Shown here piece after piece: positions 62,570 through 64,000 of a stretch of DNA of 64,000 bases. Below the pieces are notes generated by a model. The model had not been told where the DNA came from, searched no databases, and saw nothing but the letters and a program-made list of their open reading frames with translations. The stretch is from Adiantum capillus-veneris (lineage: Eukaryota; Streptophyta; Polypodiopsida; Polypodiales; Pteridaceae): positions 40,307,558 to 40,371,557 of the forward strand of contig CM043946.1 in the NCBI GenBank assembly GCA_014529385.2. The letters run 5' to 3'. Every line of letters begins with the position of its first letter. The first letter of the stretch is position 1. Made by a program: the position numbers and the translations under genes.

Positions 62570-63170
62570 CATGTTACTCTCTTCGCGGATTTTTTTCCTT
62601 TTTTGTCTTTTTTCATTTTGACTCCCCCTTTTTTAAATTATTTAATAAATTTCTTTAAAAATTTGGCATTTTTATGATTTTTTATCATTTTGAGAGATTT
62701 AAAAAAAAAGAATTTTATGGATTTCTTTTATCATTTTATGAAATTTCTAATTTTTTTGTGAGTCATCTCATGAATCTTTGACTTATTTTAAAATTTTCTA
62801 TGAAGTTTTTGATATTATTTTTGTGAATTTTTGAAGTTTTTTGTTTTTTTAAGAATTTGGTTGACTTTTCTTTTTTTATTTTATTTATAAAAAGGTATTT
62901 TTCTTGGTTTTTATGGATTTTTTGGCTTTTTATTATGTTTTGTGATTTTTTCAAGAATTTTTTGAAATTCTCTTAATTTTTATAAGCTTTTTCTAGTTTT
63001 TATGTATTTCTTTTCCTTTTTTATTTATATTTTGGGTTTTTTGTGATTCGCATTTTTTTTTTGTGATTGATTTTATAAAAAGAACCTCTTATTTTTAATA
63101 CCTTTTTCTAATGGATTTTCTTTTGTCTTCTTTTTAAAAAAATTGATTTTTTAATGATTTTTTGTGGGTT
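62570..63170. repeat. T-rich, strand-asymmetric low-complexity block
   Basis: Dominated by runs of T separated by short motifs such as GATTTTTTA and GAATTTTTT, with few C. The minus-strand ORF at 62763-62954 (Lys/Asn/Ile-rich) is a by-product. Confidence 0.7.
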
Positions 63171-63373
63171 TGATTTAAATAAAACTAAAGAATAAAAGTT
63201 AATATACATTATACTAACGAAATCAAACTAACTATACTAACTGACCTAGCATGGCGGCCGTTGACCTACAAAGGAGGTGACAAGATTGCAACGATGACAT
63301 CGGCGATGATTACAGGCGTGCAACAGAGGGGCTGCATGGAGGGCTGTGGTGCACAAGGCTTGCAGGCGATGAG

Positions 63374-63377
<4 letters not shown>

Positions 63378-63432
<55 letters not shown>
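63378..63432. repeat. (GA)n microsatellite
   Basis: About 27 GA units. Confidence 0.95.
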
Positions 63433-63436
<4 letters not shown>

Positions 63437-64000
63437 TCATAGAGGAGAGAGAGGATCTTTTGTCCACATGCTAACGACGGGGAGGAGCCGTCAACGCGCA
63501 GGAGTGAGTGGGGTAGGCGTGCAATATATGGCAGCCGACGCGCTTGCAAAGGAGAGCGGGAGGGAGAGACAATGATAATCCGAGAATGGCAGTCGTGGCT
63601 TGTGTGTGTGTGTGGGGCTTGCCACTCAGAAGGTGGACAACATGGACAACGAGAGTAGAAGAGAGAGAGGGTAGGCGTATGGAACGAGAGAAAGAGGGAG
63701 AGAGAGAGTCACGCAGGCGGCAGCTTGTGTGTGTGTGTGGGCCAATAAGACAAATGGAGAGAGTGAGAACTCTTTATTACGCACCAAAAGGCAAGTCAAA
63801 TAAAGAGAAAGAGGGAGCAAGTGGGAGGAGAGAGAAAGTGAGAGAGTATCTTTAGTGTGGACCAAGGGGAGAGAGTGAGAGAATAGAAAACTATCTTAAG
63901 TGCTTGCAAACCAAGGGAGGAGAGAGAAAGTAAGGTGGGATGAGAGAGGATATCATGTGCGCGCCTAAGATGGTTTGGGGAGGCCTTTTTTTTCTTTTTT
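63433..64000. other. GA-rich sequence, no gene
   Basis: Purine-rich with repeated GAGAGAG and GTGTGTGTGTG. It is similar in style to the LTR of element A (3.4-4.6 kb), so it may be part of another LTR that leaves the window. Confidence 0.4.

Overview
This 64 kb window looks like nuclear DNA from a land plant with a large, repeat-rich genome. It is packed with Ty3/gypsy LTR retrotransposons of plant type: a Tat-like polyprotein with two RNase H domains, and a chromovirus with a chromodomain-like tail. It also has one LINE reverse transcriptase and many long (CT/GA)n and (CA/GT)n tracts. I see no host gene, rRNA, tRNA or CRISPR array. A fern or other seed-free plant is possible, but nothing here proves it.

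Layout (my element names). A, 1-4790, minus strand: 5' LTR, primer-binding site, a broken ORF with a zinc knuckle, a conserved ~70-residue small ORF, gag, and an open frame that runs off the window. B, about 5.2-14.7 kb, plus strand: a leader with repeated 24-bp palindromes, one 4.9 kb gag-protease frame broken only by stop codons, a 3' untranslated region and a 3' LTR. G, pieces at 15.1-15.7 kb (minus) and 19.2-20.76 kb (plus): gag and protease of an older element, split by X. X, LTRs at 15696-18375 and 20763-23456 in opposite orientation, with gag-protease-pol on the minus strand at 23.5-28.8 kb: a Tat-like element that inserted into G and was later broken by an inversion. 29-31.6 kb is mostly non-coding with a protease remnant.

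C, 31.66-50.96 kb plus 58.94-59.65 kb: remains of several chromovirus copies. Three blocks share one antisense junction between the start of C gag and an inverted C LTR. A small LTR element T (36807-38851, TSD CATAA) sits in one inverted LTR. A plus-strand C body follows (gag, protease, RT lacking its catalytic box, integrase, chromodomain), then a second integrase copy interrupted by a shortened solo X LTR (47984-49348). The last C LTR is split at its (CA)n tract by 8 kb that contains LINE L (51.75-54.3 kb). 59.65-62.1 kb holds gag-like remnants on the minus strand, 62.57-63.17 kb is a T-rich block, and the end is GA-rich.

Together these are nested, mostly dead mobile elements. Nesting gives relative ages: G is older than X; C is older than X, T and L. 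The signals that stand out are the palindrome array of B, the conserved small ORF ahead of gag, the 4.9 kb frame interrupted only by stops, and the repeated antisense C units.
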